A stretch of 64,000 nucleotides of DNA from Sulfurimonas sp. (GCF_026196735.1 NZ_JAPHUF010000012.1:434001-498000), one strand, 5' to 3'; positions 1-8,472 are shown, counted from the first letter of the stretch. Translations and numbers: made by a program. The notes: generated by a model from the letters alone, not told the origin.

Positions 1-837
1 ATCTCTCTTGGTGGATTTTTAGCACTGTTTATGGGCAATGTTATGAGTCTGTTTGGATTTCCTGAGGTCAACTGGATAATGGCTCTTTTAGTTATGCTTC
101 CCGCAGCCCTTGGACTTCCTCTTTCTGCTCTTCATCTAGGTCGTCCATTTTTGGCTCTAACTGCAATGAAAAACATAAAGACTTCATGGCTTTCCCGTGA
201 AGCACTGGCTCTTGGAGTTTTTGTACTGCTTATGAATATTGTTGTTGTTTTATACTTTTTAGAAGTTTCTCAGACAATAATACTTTTAGTTGAGATTTTA
301 ACATTGACATGTGGAGTTTTTGGAATCTATGCGCAAGCAATGATCTACCGTATAAAAGCTCGTCCGGCATGGGATAGAACTACAACAAATCTGAAATTTT
401 TTGCAACTCTGCATGTAGGAATATTTTTACTTGCTTTTGTGGCTGTTATTTTAGGAATGCTTAAAGTTGCTTTTCCGCTTATAGCACTGGCAATGTTAGG
501 CGCGATTTCACAGATGTTTTTTACATATGAAGATTTAAGAACACTAAAAAGTGAAACTAAAAATGAGTACCAGTTAAAAAGAACCGCAAGACTTTACGAT
601 GAGAACTTTAAAAATATAAAACTGTTTCGTTTTATATCTATAGCTTTAGGTGGAATTATTCTGCCTCTATTAGTTATTGTACTGCTTAGTTCAGCTTCTT
701 TTGCTGGAGCATCTTTAGTGATGTTTCTATCTTTAGTTCTTGTTTTTGCAAGTGAGATAAGTGATAGATTTTTATTTTATTCTACAGTTGTTCCTCTTGG
801 AATGGCGGGTGGATTTTTTGTAGGAAAACAACGATGA
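1..837 (+). CDS. DmsC-type membrane anchor subunit (5' end cut by window edge)
   Basis: The frame is open to base 1, so the gene begins upstream; the first in-window Met is at 31. About eight hydrophobic helices are visible. The segment LHLGRPFLALTAMKN followed by SWLSREALALG is characteristic of the DmsC/NrfD-like quinol-oxidising anchors of complex iron-sulfur molybdoenzymes. The stop (TGA 835-837) overlaps the ATG of the next gene (ATGA), so the two are translationally coupled. Its role would be to anchor the molybdoenzyme to the inner membrane and pass quinol electrons to it, normally through an FeS ferredoxin subunit that would lie off the left edge. DmsC proteins have roughly 290 residues, so only a short N-terminal part should be missing. 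Family assignment is fairly sure; partnership with nitrate reductase is inferred from coupling. Confidence 0.75.
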   Translation: MSLGGFLALFMGNVMSLFGFPEVNWIMALLVMLPAALGLPLSALHLGRPFLALTAMKNIKTSWLSREALALGVFVLLMNIVVVLYFLEVSQTIILLVEILTLTCGVFGIYAQAMIYRIKARPAWDRTTTNLKFFATLHVGIFLLAFVAVILGMLKVAFPLIALAMLGAISQMFFTYEDLRTLKSETKNEYQLKRTARLYDENFKNIKLFRFISIALGGIILPLLVIVLLSSASFAGASLVMFLSLVLVFASEISDRFLFYSTVVPLGMAGGFFVGKQR

Positions 838-3128
838 TTAGCAAATTAAAAGATTTTTTAGGTTTTGATATAAAAGCGGATAAGTATAAACTATCTTCAG
901 ATCCGCAGTTTGGAATGATAAGTGATGAGAAGAAACCGGACAAATGGGTTTTTTCTACATGTGGATATTGTGGAGTTGGTTGTGGGCTGTATATCGGTGT
1001 TAAGGACGATAAAGCAGTATATACAAAAGGCAATCCTAAGCATGATGTGAACATGGGAACTCTGTGTCCAAAAGGTTTGAGTGAGCATCAGCTTATAAAT
1101 TCACCCCAGAGAGTGACTACGCCGCTTATAAAAAAGGGCGGAGAGTTGGTTTATGCTTCTTGGGAAGATGCATATACAAAAGTATCTGATGAGTTTAAGC
1201 ACATAGCTAATGAGCACGGGTCTAAAGCAGTAGGTGTTATATCAAGCGGACAGCTTTTGACAGAGGAATTTTACACTTTAGGAAAGTTTGTTCAGCTTGG
1301 ACTTCAAACAAATAACTATGACGGAAACACAACTTTGTGTATGGCATCTGCTGTTATGGGCTACAAACAGTCACTTGGCTCAGATGGACCTGTCGGTTCT
1401 TATGAAGATTTTGAAAAAGCAAATACGATTATTTTAATAGGTGCAAACATCCCTGATAATCATCCTATTTTAAAACTACATATTGCTAAAAATAAGAAAA
1501 AGCCTAAGATAATCGTAATAGACCCAAGAGCATCCAAGACCTCCCAAATGGCTGACATGTACATTCCGATAAAGCCAAGAACCGATCTTGCACTGTTTAA
1601 CGGACTTGCATATATCATAATGGAACAAGGCTGGGAGGATGAGGGTTATATAAAAGCAAACACTAACGGATACAAAGAACTAAAAAAGCATCTACAAAAT
1701 TATCCGCCTGGGGAAGTGGCAAACATAACCGGCATAGATGTTAAAACACTTTATGAGATTGCCCGTCAGTTTGCAGCTCAAGATGCAGTTTTGTCTGCTT
1801 GGACTATGGGAGTGAACCAATCTTTTATGGGGACAGATACTGTAAGCGCAATTATAAACCTGCATCTTTTAACAGGACAAATTGGAAAAGAAGGAGCAGG
1901 TCCTTTTTCCATAACTGGGCAGTGTAATGCTATGGGCACGAGAGAGAGCGGTTTTACATCTTCACTTCCGGGATATAGAAACTTTGGTGACATGTCAAGC
2001 GCACAAGAATATGCGGATATAGTGAATGTACCTTTGGATATTGTCCCAACTGAGCGCGGATATAAATATGCAGAGATTATTGATGCGATTGACAGAGGAG
2101 AGATAAAAGCACTCTGGATAGTCGCTACAAACCCATTAGTCAGTTTTGTAAATCAGGAAAAACTTCGTAAAACTCTGGCAAAACTTGACATGTTAGTTGT
2201 GCAGGATGCTTTTATGTCAGATACGGCAGAGATAGCAGATGTTGTTTTTGCAGCAGCAACCTGGGGTGAAAAAGAGGGGACCTATACAAATAGTGAGAGA
2301 CGCTGTAACCGTGCCAATAAAGCGGTTGAACCTCTCTCTAATACAAAAAGTGACTTTGATATCATCGTTGATTTTTCAAAATATTTTGATGGTGTAAATG
2401 AACTTCTGTTTCCTTCATGGAGTAAACCCATAGATGCCTTTAATGAGTTTAAAAAGGTGACTAAAAATCAGCTTTGTGATTACTCAGGAATTACATATGA
2501 ACTCTTAGAAGAGCAGGGCGGAATTCAGTGGCCTTGTAACGAAGAGAGACCACTTGGCACAAAACGACTATATTCATCAGATATTCCGTTTAGAACAAAA
2601 GATCAAAAAGCAAACCTTCTGTGTTTAGATTGGTTTGCTATGGCAGAACCTGCCAACAAAGAGTTTCCCCTTATCTTAAATACAGGAAGAACGGTTGAGC
2701 AGTGGCACACAAGAACAAAAACCCGCTCAATCGAGATACTTGATAATCTTGCACCAGAAGCATGGGTAGATATAAATCCAAAAGATGCAAATAAATTAAA
2801 AGTAAAAAGTGGAGAGAGAATTTCACTCTCGTCTGCCAGAGGCATAGTCAGAGATGTAGTTGTTCGTGTAACTCAGAGTGTGGCACCCTCAAATGTATTT
2901 GTACCATTTCATTATAATACTCAGCTGATAAATACTTTGACGGCAGAGAGTTTTTGTCCAAAATCAGGCGAGCCAAACTTCAAGCAAACTGCGATTCAAC
3001 TGCATTCAGATGAGGTGCCAGAAGGTTTAAAATTTAAAGAAAATAAGATAAGCGGCGCCATTTCACATGTCAAAACAAAGTATGAAGGAATAGCTCTAAA
3101 AGAAAAGTTTGCAACAGATAGAGTCTAA
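834..3128 (+). CDS. nasA: Assimilatory-type nitrate reductase catalytic subunit (NasA/NarB family)
   Basis: A 764-residue molybdopterin oxidoreductase. Cys43, Cys46, Cys50 and Cys78 form the N-terminal [4Fe-4S] site (CGYCGVGC, then CPKG). Cys169 in TTLCMASAVMGYK is the expected Mo ligand, and that context is typical of NarB/NasA. The C-terminal dinucleotide-binding part has TGRTVEQWHTRTKT and VFVPFHYN. There is no twin-arginine leader, so it should be cytoplasmic and reduce nitrate to nitrite for assimilation. It is coupled to a DmsC-type anchor, which is not the textbook arrangement for a soluble assimilatory enzyme. nirA lies 2.6 kb downstream on the same strand. The stop overlaps the convergent HD-GYP gene by 4 bases. 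The family is secure; nitrate as substrate is likely but inferred. Confidence 0.8.
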   Translation: MISKLKDFLGFDIKADKYKLSSDPQFGMISDEKKPDKWVFSTCGYCGVGCGLYIGVKDDKAVYTKGNPKHDVNMGTLCPKGLSEHQLINSPQRVTTPLIKKGGELVYASWEDAYTKVSDEFKHIANEHGSKAVGVISSGQLLTEEFYTLGKFVQLGLQTNNYDGNTTLCMASAVMGYKQSLGSDGPVGSYEDFEKANTIILIGANIPDNHPILKLHIAKNKKKPKIIVIDPRASKTSQMADMYIPIKPRTDLALFNGLAYIIMEQGWEDEGYIKANTNGYKELKKHLQNYPPGEVANITGIDVKTLYEIARQFAAQDAVLSAWTMGVNQSFMGTDTVSAIINLHLLTGQIGKEGAGPFSITGQCNAMGTRESGFTSSLPGYRNFGDMSSAQEYADIVNVPLDIVPTERGYKYAEIIDAIDRGEIKALWIVATNPLVSFVNQEKLRKTLAKLDMLVVQDAFMSDTAEIADVVFAAATWGEKEGTYTNSERRCNRANKAVEPLSNTKSDFDIIVDFSKYFDGVNELLFPSWSKPIDAFNEFKKVTKNQLCDYSGITYELLEEQGGIQWPCNEERPLGTKRLYSSDIPFRTKDQKANLLCLDWFAMAEPANKEFPLILNTGRTVEQWHTRTKTRSIEILDNLAPEAWVDINPKDANKLKVKSGERISLSSARGIVRDVVVRVTQSVAPSNVFVPFHYNTQLINTLTAESFCPKSGEPNFKQTAIQLHSDEVPEGLKFKENKISGAISHVKTKYEGIALKEKFATDRV

Positions 3129-4405
3129 TCTAAAAAATATTTTTTTATTAGAGTATCGAGCTCTTTTTTCAGCTCTTCTTTTGTTTTTAATCTTGTCTCT
3201 TTATAGAGCTTTTCCGAAATTTTTATAAATATATCTAGCAACTCACCATCAAAGTGTTTATCATATCCATCTTTTAAAATCTCGATACTTTTTTCATAGT
3301 CAAAAGCTTCTTTATAGGGTCTTTTTGAAGTTAGAGCATCAAAAACATCGACAATAGCAAATACTCTAGCCGTAATTGGTATTTTTTTGCCTTTTATTTT
3401 ATTTGGATAACCGCTTCCGTCATATCTTTCATGGTGATATACAATTACATCTTTTGCGTCTTCCAGCCAGCTGTTATGGTTGATAAGTTCAACTCCTTTA
3501 AGTACATGTTCTCTCATTATCTCAAACTCTTTTTCATCTAAATTTCCACTTTTTAGAAGAATATTGTCGGATATTCCTATCTTTCCAACATCATGCAAAA
3601 AAGCCCCTTTTATCAGCATTTTAATGCTTTTATGGTCTAGGTTTATGCTCTGCGCAAACTTAATTGCATAAAGAGTCACTCTGTAGTTATGCTCGTTTGT
3701 GTCGCTGTCTCTAAGTGCAATTGCATTACCAAGTGTTGTAATCATCATAATATTACTAGACAACAACTCTAATCTATGGGCATTTAGTTTTTTATATGCA
3801 AAATAGATTAGAGGAAATATCAAAAAAGAGAAGAGTACAATGGTCAAGATTACAGTAGTTATGGTAGCAAAAACACCTCTTTTAAACCTGTTAAGAACGA
3901 TAGGCTCAACATATGATATACCTTCAAAATATCCAAGAAGTTTATCTGATTTGTATATTGGATAAAAAATTTGTATAAAGTTGTGTTTGTCTGAAACTTC
4001 GAAAAAATCATAGTTCATTTTTTTGGATGTTGGGAACTCATGATTAATAAAGTTATAGTGTTCTTGTATGAGGTTTAGTTTATCCGCGAACCTCTCTCCC
4101 GGAGCACTAAAAGCAAAAACTCCCTCTTTATTATTGTCATATATTTCTATTGTGATAAATCCAAGCTCTCTCATCAAAGATTTTACATCCTCTTTAAGTA
4201 TATTCATATCTGAGAGCTTTAGATTTTGGTTATATTTACTTAATTTTTTATCGACATTCATTTTTATACTATCTGCTAGAGATGTGTAAAAATTGTATTG
4301 TTGAAAGTTGATGATAGATACAGTGCTGATGACACTAATAACAATTACAGCAAATAAAGCTCTTTTAAAAAAGGAGCTAACAATGTTATTGTAAGTTGTT
4401 TGCAT
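3125..4405 (-). CDS. Membrane HD-GYP domain protein, probable c-di-GMP phosphodiesterase
   Basis: A 426-residue protein. TM1 spans about residues 14-34, an extracytoplasmic sensor region runs about 35-175, TM2 spans about 178-204, and an HD-GYP domain runs about 215-410. The metal-binding HD is His271-Asp272 (LHDVGK). The second signature HHERYDGSGYP lies at 324-334, followed by ARVFAIVDVFDALTS. The motif residues expected for an active phosphodiesterase are present. The periplasmic part resembles a single Cache/PDC-like sensor, but no ligand motif is recognisable. The start is ATG after GAGAAG. It lies convergent to nasA and divergent from the metallophosphoesterase, so it probably forms its own unit. 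c-di-GMP cleavage is inferred from the family. Confidence 0.85.
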   Translation of the reverse strand: MQTTYNNIVSSFFKRALFAVIVISVISTVSIINFQQYNFYTSLADSIKMNVDKKLSKYNQNLKLSDMNILKEDVKSLMRELGFITIEIYDNNKEGVFAFSAPGERFADKLNLIQEHYNFINHEFPTSKKMNYDFFEVSDKHNFIQIFYPIYKSDKLLGYFEGISYVEPIVLNRFKRGVFATITTVILTIVLFSFLIFPLIYFAYKKLNAHRLELLSSNIMMITTLGNAIALRDSDTNEHNYRVTLYAIKFAQSINLDHKSIKMLIKGAFLHDVGKIGISDNILLKSGNLDEKEFEIMREHVLKGVELINHNSWLEDAKDVIVYHHERYDGSGYPNKIKGKKIPITARVFAIVDVFDALTSKRPYKEAFDYEKSIEILKDGYDKHFDGELLDIFIKISEKLYKETRLKTKEELKKELDTLIKKYFLD

Positions 4406-4467
4406 TAAAACTTCTCATAAGTATAAATTTAGAAAAAATTTATTGTAGTTTGTTTAGGCTTAAAAGC

Positions 4468-4473
4468 TATAAT
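4468..4473 (+). promoter_or_regulatory. -10 box (TATAAT) six bases before the metallophosphoesterase ATG
   Basis: TATAAT is followed by six bases and then the ATG at 4480. This spacing puts the likely transcription start at or next to the A of the start codon, suggesting a leaderless or nearly leaderless mRNA. No clear Shine-Dalgarno sequence precedes the ATG. The -35 region is not recognisable, as is common in Campylobacterota sigma-70 promoters. Confidence 0.5.
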
Positions 4474-4479
4474 GCTTGT

Positions 4480-5595
4480 ATGAACTTCTCACTATTTGCA
4501 ATCGCCTTTTTAGGTGTTTTTAGTTTACTTAACATGTACATATCAAAAAGATTGATTTCTAAACTTGATATTAAGGATAGTACAAAACGCTACCTGAAAA
4601 TATTTCTGATAATTAACTTTATTGGGATTATAGGATATATGCTTGCACGCTATTATGTAAATATCCCGAGTTGGCTCTATTTTTTACTCTCTCTACCTAT
4701 CGGTATACTTTTTTTACTATTTTGTACAGCAATTATTTATGATATATCCAATGTTATATTACAAAAAACAGTCTTATCTAAAACAAGAAGAGAGTTTTTC
4801 AAAAAATCTTTAGATATAAGTTCCATGGCAGTAGCAACAACACTAAGTGCAAAAGCAACATATAATTCCAGATTTGTAGAACTTGAAAAAATAAATATTA
4901 AAATAAAAAACCTAAAACAATCATATAAAATAGTTCAATTAAGCGACATACATATTGGCGGTATTATAGATGCAGCGTTTATAAACGAAGTAGTCCAAAA
5001 AGTAAACAAACTCAAACCTGACATTGTAGTAATTACAGGTGATTTGATAGATATAAAAGTTCAAAATGCAACTAAGCCTCTTAATGAACTTAAAGGCTTG
5101 AAATCAAAATATGGAACATATTTTGTAGTCGGTAATCATGAGTACTTTCATGGTATAGATGAAATAATCAAGGCTGTAAAATCATTAGACATAAGAGTGT
5201 TAGAGAATGAAAATGTTTATATTGGAGAAGAAGGCAAAGGCTTTAATCTGGCAGGGGTTTATGATGTAATGGGTTACAGAGTAGGACACCATCTTCCTGA
5301 CCTTTCTAAAGCATTACAAAACACAAAAGAATCACCGACTGTTTTACTGGCTCACCAGCCAAGCTATATCCAAATGATAGAAGATAAGGTAGATTTACTG
5401 CTTAGCGGGCATACTCACGGTGGACAGATATACCCGTTTAGGTTTTTAGTTAAACTTCAACAGCCCTATGTCAGCGGACTGCACCAGCATAATGAAAATC
5501 TACAAATATATGTAAACAAAGGTACCGGCTTTTGGGGACCTCCAATGAGACTCGGTGCAAGCGCAGAGATTAGTGAGATAATTTTAGAAGCATAA
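4480..5595 (+). CDS. Membrane-anchored calcineurin-like metallophosphoesterase (YaeI/LpxG-like)
   Basis: The start is placed at ATG 4480 rather than the upstream in-frame codon at 4396. The extra residues are not hydrophobic-domain sequence and they overlap the start of the divergent gene; 371 residues result. Three hydrophobic helices lie in about residues 1-90. A twin-arginine-like stretch TRREFFKKSL follows at 102-111 with a hydrophobic run. The phosphoesterase domain then shows LSDIHIGG, TGDLID, GNHEYFHG, LLAHQPSY and SGHTHGGQIYPF, the complete dimetal motif set. YaeI/LpxG-type members act on UDP-diacylglucosamine or other membrane phosphodiesters; the substrate here is unknown. The Tat motif suggests the catalytic domain is exported, and tatB/tatC are in this window. 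Confidence 0.8.
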   Translation: MNFSLFAIAFLGVFSLLNMYISKRLISKLDIKDSTKRYLKIFLIINFIGIIGYMLARYYVNIPSWLYFLLSLPIGILFLLFCTAIIYDISNVILQKTVLSKTRREFFKKSLDISSMAVATTLSAKATYNSRFVELEKINIKIKNLKQSYKIVQLSDIHIGGIIDAAFINEVVQKVNKLKPDIVVITGDLIDIKVQNATKPLNELKGLKSKYGTYFVVGNHEYFHGIDEIIKAVKSLDIRVLENENVYIGEEGKGFNLAGVYDVMGYRVGHHLPDLSKALQNTKESPTVLLAHQPSYIQMIEDKVDLLLSGHTHGGQIYPFRFLVKLQQPYVSGLHQHNENLQIYVNKGTGFWGPPMRLGASAEISEIILEA

Positions 5596-5760
5596 ATATA
5601 CACCCCGCCACCTCCCTACATAATTACATTTACCGATAAAAATTAAACTTAGTACTGTCTGACACGGCATAATACTGTATAAATATTAAGCATATTTTTG
5701 TCTATTAATGATTAAAAAATAGATAAGATTGTAATATTAAACAGTTATTGGAGCTTTGAA

Positions 5761-7662
5761 ATGATAGAGTTACAAAAAGCACATAATATAAGAGCAAAAA
5801 AGCTTAATAAAATAGAACAAATTAAAGAGTTGAAAAATCCGCAAGAGGCATATGAAAAACTAAAAGAGTACGCTAAAAATGGATATGAGTCAATTCCTAA
5901 TGAAGATAAAAAATACTTTTTAAAATGTTTTGGCATCTACGATAGACCTGCTACACCTGAGAGATTTATGATCAAACTTCGTATACCGGGCGGACACTTA
6001 AACTCTGCTCAGGCAAAGGTTATAGGTGAATGCGCAAGAGATTACGGACAAGATTACATAGACCTTACTACAAGGTGTCAAGTAGAACTTAGATACTTGG
6101 ACATCAAAGATATACCTACTCTTTTAGAGAAGCTAAATGATGTGGGAATAGACTCTTACCAAACTGGTGTGGATAATTTTAGAAATATTTTAAATGATCC
6201 ACTTGACGAACTTGGTTTTGACAATATATTGCCATCACAGAAACTTCTTCTAAAACTTCAGGAGATGTTTTTGTACTCTCCAGATTGGATTTCTTCGCTT
6301 CCTAGAAAATTTAACACTGCTATAACAGGTTCTTTGTCAAACAGATGCAATATCTTTGGGCATGACTGCTGTTTCGTTTTAGCTCAAAAAGATGGTGTGT
6401 ATGGGTATAACATGTATCTTGGTGGCAAAGTAGGTAAAGTAGCTAAAAGTGCTGATATATTTTTGGCAAATGATGAAGAAGTCCAAAAGGCTTTTGCTTC
6501 TATAGCAGATATATTTAGAAGATTTGGTTTTAGAGACAACAGAAATAAAAATAGACTAGATTCACTTATCAGTGCAGTTGGTATGGATGAGATTACAAAA
6601 GCTATAAAAGAGAATGCCGGTGTTGATTTTGCAACCGCCGGAGAGACTATGACAAAGATAGATTTTTATGATCCCGACCAGGGAAAAGTGCAACTTCGTG
6701 ATGGGAGTTTTGCAGTTCATGTTGTAATTCCATCTGGAATTTTTTCAGGAAGTGCAATGATAGATGTTGCCAACTTAAGTGAGAGTTATGGAAGCAAAGA
6801 GATAAGGCTTGACATGGAACAGAGTCTGTATATACTTGGCGTAAAGAGTGTGCGCGCATTATTAAAAGAAAAATTTTTCGAGAAGTATAAGAGCGTAAAC
6901 ACTCCGTACTTTAATCATCTTATCGCTTGTGCAGGAACTGAGCATTGTCCTTTTGGAGTAATTGAGAATAAAAACGATGCCATTAATATGGCTGAGTATT
7001 TGAGCAACAGTGTACCTCTTGAGCATGGACGAGTTCGTATGTACTGGTCAGCGTGTGTAAAAGGCTGCGGCATCCATGGTTTGGGTGATATTGGCTTTGA
7101 GGGATGTAAAGTAAAAGTAAATGGTGAGACAGAAGGCGGAGTAAATATCTCTCTTGGTGGAAAGTTGACAAGTAACGGTGTAGAAGGACGCACTGTACTC
7201 AAGTCTGCCCCACTAATATATGCACATTATTATGTTGAGACACTTATGTTAGAGTATAAAAAACATAAAAGTGCAACCGAGAGTTTTGAGCAGTTTAATG
7301 ACAGGGTATTGAGTCAATATACATCTGCAAATATTGGCTTTATGATGAAACTTGGAGCCTATTTAAGAGAAAAAAATATAGATGTCGATTTCGGGTTTAA
7401 TGTTAAAACAAATACGGGTAAAAATGAAGAGTTTGAAGTGTTTGAATTGGGTCGAAGACTCTATTATGCATTAGCTAAAAAAGAGGCTTATTCAGCTTAC
7501 GATAGATTTACAAATGTTCTTAAAAATGAAAAGCTAGAAGACATTAGAGTACTTGTACCAAATATTGATGAAAATTTGGCACTTATGCTTGAGCTTATAT
7601 TAAATACGAAAGAGCAAAGCAGAGCAGAGGTGTTTTCCGAACTTAACTCTTTTCTTGATTAA
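5761..7662 (+). CDS. nirA: Siroheme nitrite reductase (ferredoxin-nitrite reductase, NirA-like)
   Basis: A 633-residue nitrite/sulfite reductase with two ferredoxin-like half domains. The siroheme/[4Fe-4S] ligands are Cys390 and Cys396 (CAGTEHC) and Cys432 and Cys436 (CVKGC). The siroheme-contact motifs TTRCQVELRY and GSLSNRCNIFG are also present. It should reduce nitrite to ammonium in the cytoplasm using ferredoxin, completing assimilation with NasA. Sulfite reductase is the main alternative; the nasA neighbourhood favours nitrite. The ATG is preceded by TTGGAG with good spacing. The 165-base gap upstream holds AT-rich promoter-like sequence (TATAAA near 5680) but no recognisable sigma-54 site. 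The protein extends about 100 residues beyond the core domains with an unremarkable helical tail. Confidence 0.8.
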   Translation: MIELQKAHNIRAKKLNKIEQIKELKNPQEAYEKLKEYAKNGYESIPNEDKKYFLKCFGIYDRPATPERFMIKLRIPGGHLNSAQAKVIGECARDYGQDYIDLTTRCQVELRYLDIKDIPTLLEKLNDVGIDSYQTGVDNFRNILNDPLDELGFDNILPSQKLLLKLQEMFLYSPDWISSLPRKFNTAITGSLSNRCNIFGHDCCFVLAQKDGVYGYNMYLGGKVGKVAKSADIFLANDEEVQKAFASIADIFRRFGFRDNRNKNRLDSLISAVGMDEITKAIKENAGVDFATAGETMTKIDFYDPDQGKVQLRDGSFAVHVVIPSGIFSGSAMIDVANLSESYGSKEIRLDMEQSLYILGVKSVRALLKEKFFEKYKSVNTPYFNHLIACAGTEHCPFGVIENKNDAINMAEYLSNSVPLEHGRVRMYWSACVKGCGIHGLGDIGFEGCKVKVNGETEGGVNISLGGKLTSNGVEGRTVLKSAPLIYAHYYVETLMLEYKKHKSATESFEQFNDRVLSQYTSANIGFMMKLGAYLREKNIDVDFGFNVKTNTGKNEEFEVFELGRRLYYALAKKEAYSAYDRFTNVLKNEKLEDIRVLVPNIDENLALMLELILNTKEQSRAEVFSELNSFLD

Positions 7663-7748
7663 GATAGCAAAAGATAGATTTGTTGAATTAGAATTAGTTT
7701 AAAATTATGATAGAATTATATTTATACAATATAAATCAGGGAATTGTA

Positions 7749-7976
7749 ATGCATAATCAAACAAGTTTAGAGATATTAAATGAAAAAGTATCAAACATTT
7801 TACAAAAATATAATTCATTAAAAGCTGAAACAGAGATGCTTCGTACGGAGTTGATAACACTTAAGGCTGAAAAAGAGATCAAAGATCAAGAGATTGAAAA
7901 ACTTATAGAACAAAATACTCAAAAAGATTTAGAAATAGAAGAGATTGTTGAAAAAATCGAAAGTATAATTGGATAA
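7749..7976 (+). CDS. Small coiled-coil protein, possibly ZapB-like
   Basis: The start is placed at ATG 7749 because CAGGGAA sits just upstream; an upstream in-frame codon at 7707 lacks a ribosome site. The 75-residue product is almost entirely heptad-patterned and rich in Glu, Lys, Leu and Ile from about residue 5 to 70. Length and composition resemble the cell-division coiled-coil protein ZapB. The next gene, five bases downstream, looks ZapA-like, which supports a divisome role. Coiled coils are easily mistaken for one another, so the name is only a suggestion. What is certain is a short, conserved-looking, well-initiated coding region. Confidence 0.6.
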   Translation: MHNQTSLEILNEKVSNILQKYNSLKAETEMLRTELITLKAEKEIKDQEIEKLIEQNTQKDLEIEEIVEKIESIIG

Positions 7977-7981
7977 GTCTG

Positions 7982-8200
7982 ATGAGTAAAAAGTTAGGCT
8001 TAAATATAGGTGGTCGTCGTTTTGATGTTGATGTAGAGGATAGTTTTGCTCCTTTTTTACAACAGCAGATGAAAAATGATTTTAATGTGGAAGGCAATAA
8101 TGATTTAAAAGTATTGCTTCAGGCATATGTTCGTAAGAATCATGAACTTTTCATGCAAGAACAAAAAATAGAAGAAATAACAAAGAAATTAGAAGAATAA
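7982..8200 (+). CDS. Small protein, possibly a short ZapA-like FtsZ-ring protein
   Basis: A 72-residue protein beginning KKLGLNIGGRRFDVDVED, which resembles the N-terminal beta-hairpin of ZapA, followed by a helix with LKVLLQAYVRKNHELFMQEQ and a short charged coiled coil. ZapA proteins are usually 90-110 residues, so this would be a compact version. It starts five bases after the coiled-coil gene and is probably co-transcribed with it; tRNA-Arg follows 64 bases later. The ZapA assignment rests on overall pattern and context only. Other small coiled-coil scaffold proteins would also fit. Confidence 0.6.
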   Translation: MSKKLGLNIGGRRFDVDVEDSFAPFLQQQMKNDFNVEGNNDLKVLLQAYVRKNHELFMQEQKIEEITKKLEE

Positions 8201-8233
8201 TCTCTGATTTAGTATAATGTAAGTTAAGAGTGA

Positions 8234-8239
8234 TATAAT
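8234..8239 (+). promoter_or_regulatory. -10 box (TATAAT) for tRNA-Arg
   Basis: TATAAT ends 25 bases before the mature tRNA 5' end, a plausible distance for a short precursor leader. A second TATAAT at 8213-8218 lies upstream and could be an alternative promoter. No consensus -35 is evident. Confidence 0.45.
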
Positions 8240-8264
8240 TTCATCCTCTAAATAGAGATGGTGT

Positions 8265-8341
8265 GCGCTCGTAGCTCAGCTGGATAGAGCACTGGTTTGC
8301 GGTACCAGCGGTCACATGTTCGAATCATGTCGGGCGCACCA
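8265..8341 (+). tRNA. tRNA-Arg, anticodon GCG
   Basis: A full cloverleaf can be drawn by hand. The acceptor GCGCTCG pairs with CGGGCGC through one G-U. The D arm is GCTC/GAGC, the anticodon stem CTGGT/ACCAG, the variable loop CGGTC, and the T arm ACATG/CATGT around TTCGAAT. Discriminator A is followed by an encoded CCA (8339-8341). The seven-base anticodon loop TTGCGGT puts GCG at positions 34-36, reading CGC and by wobble CGU. The arginine identity elements A20 and C35 are present. It stands alone, after the small coiled-coil genes. A34 (read as inosine) is the more usual base in this isoacceptor. Confidence 0.95.
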
Positions 8342-8426
8342 TTAAAACTAAAACTTCAATAATATTTCAAAACAAACTCATTATTAAACGATTTTCTTTG
8401 TACAATAAAAATCTATTTTTACCCTC

Positions 8427-8472
8427 TTATCGCTTAACTCGATAAAGCAGTTCCCTCCTAAAGGGATAGCTT
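8427..8472 (+). ncRNA. Tandem hairpins in the leader of the esterase-like gene (unknown structured RNA)
   Basis: Two adjacent stem-loops can be drawn. The first is TTATCG/CGATAA with a seven-base loop (8427-8445). The second is AAGC and TCCCT pairing with AGGGA and GCTT around CCTAA (8445-8472). A G-rich stretch (GTGGGGAG, 8473-8480) follows and could pair with CCC at 8422-8424. The element ends 44 bases before the ATG at 8517. It matches no riboswitch class I can recognise and has no T-run to make it a terminator for the tRNA. It may be a leader regulator or a processed 3' structure. Confidence 0.4.
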
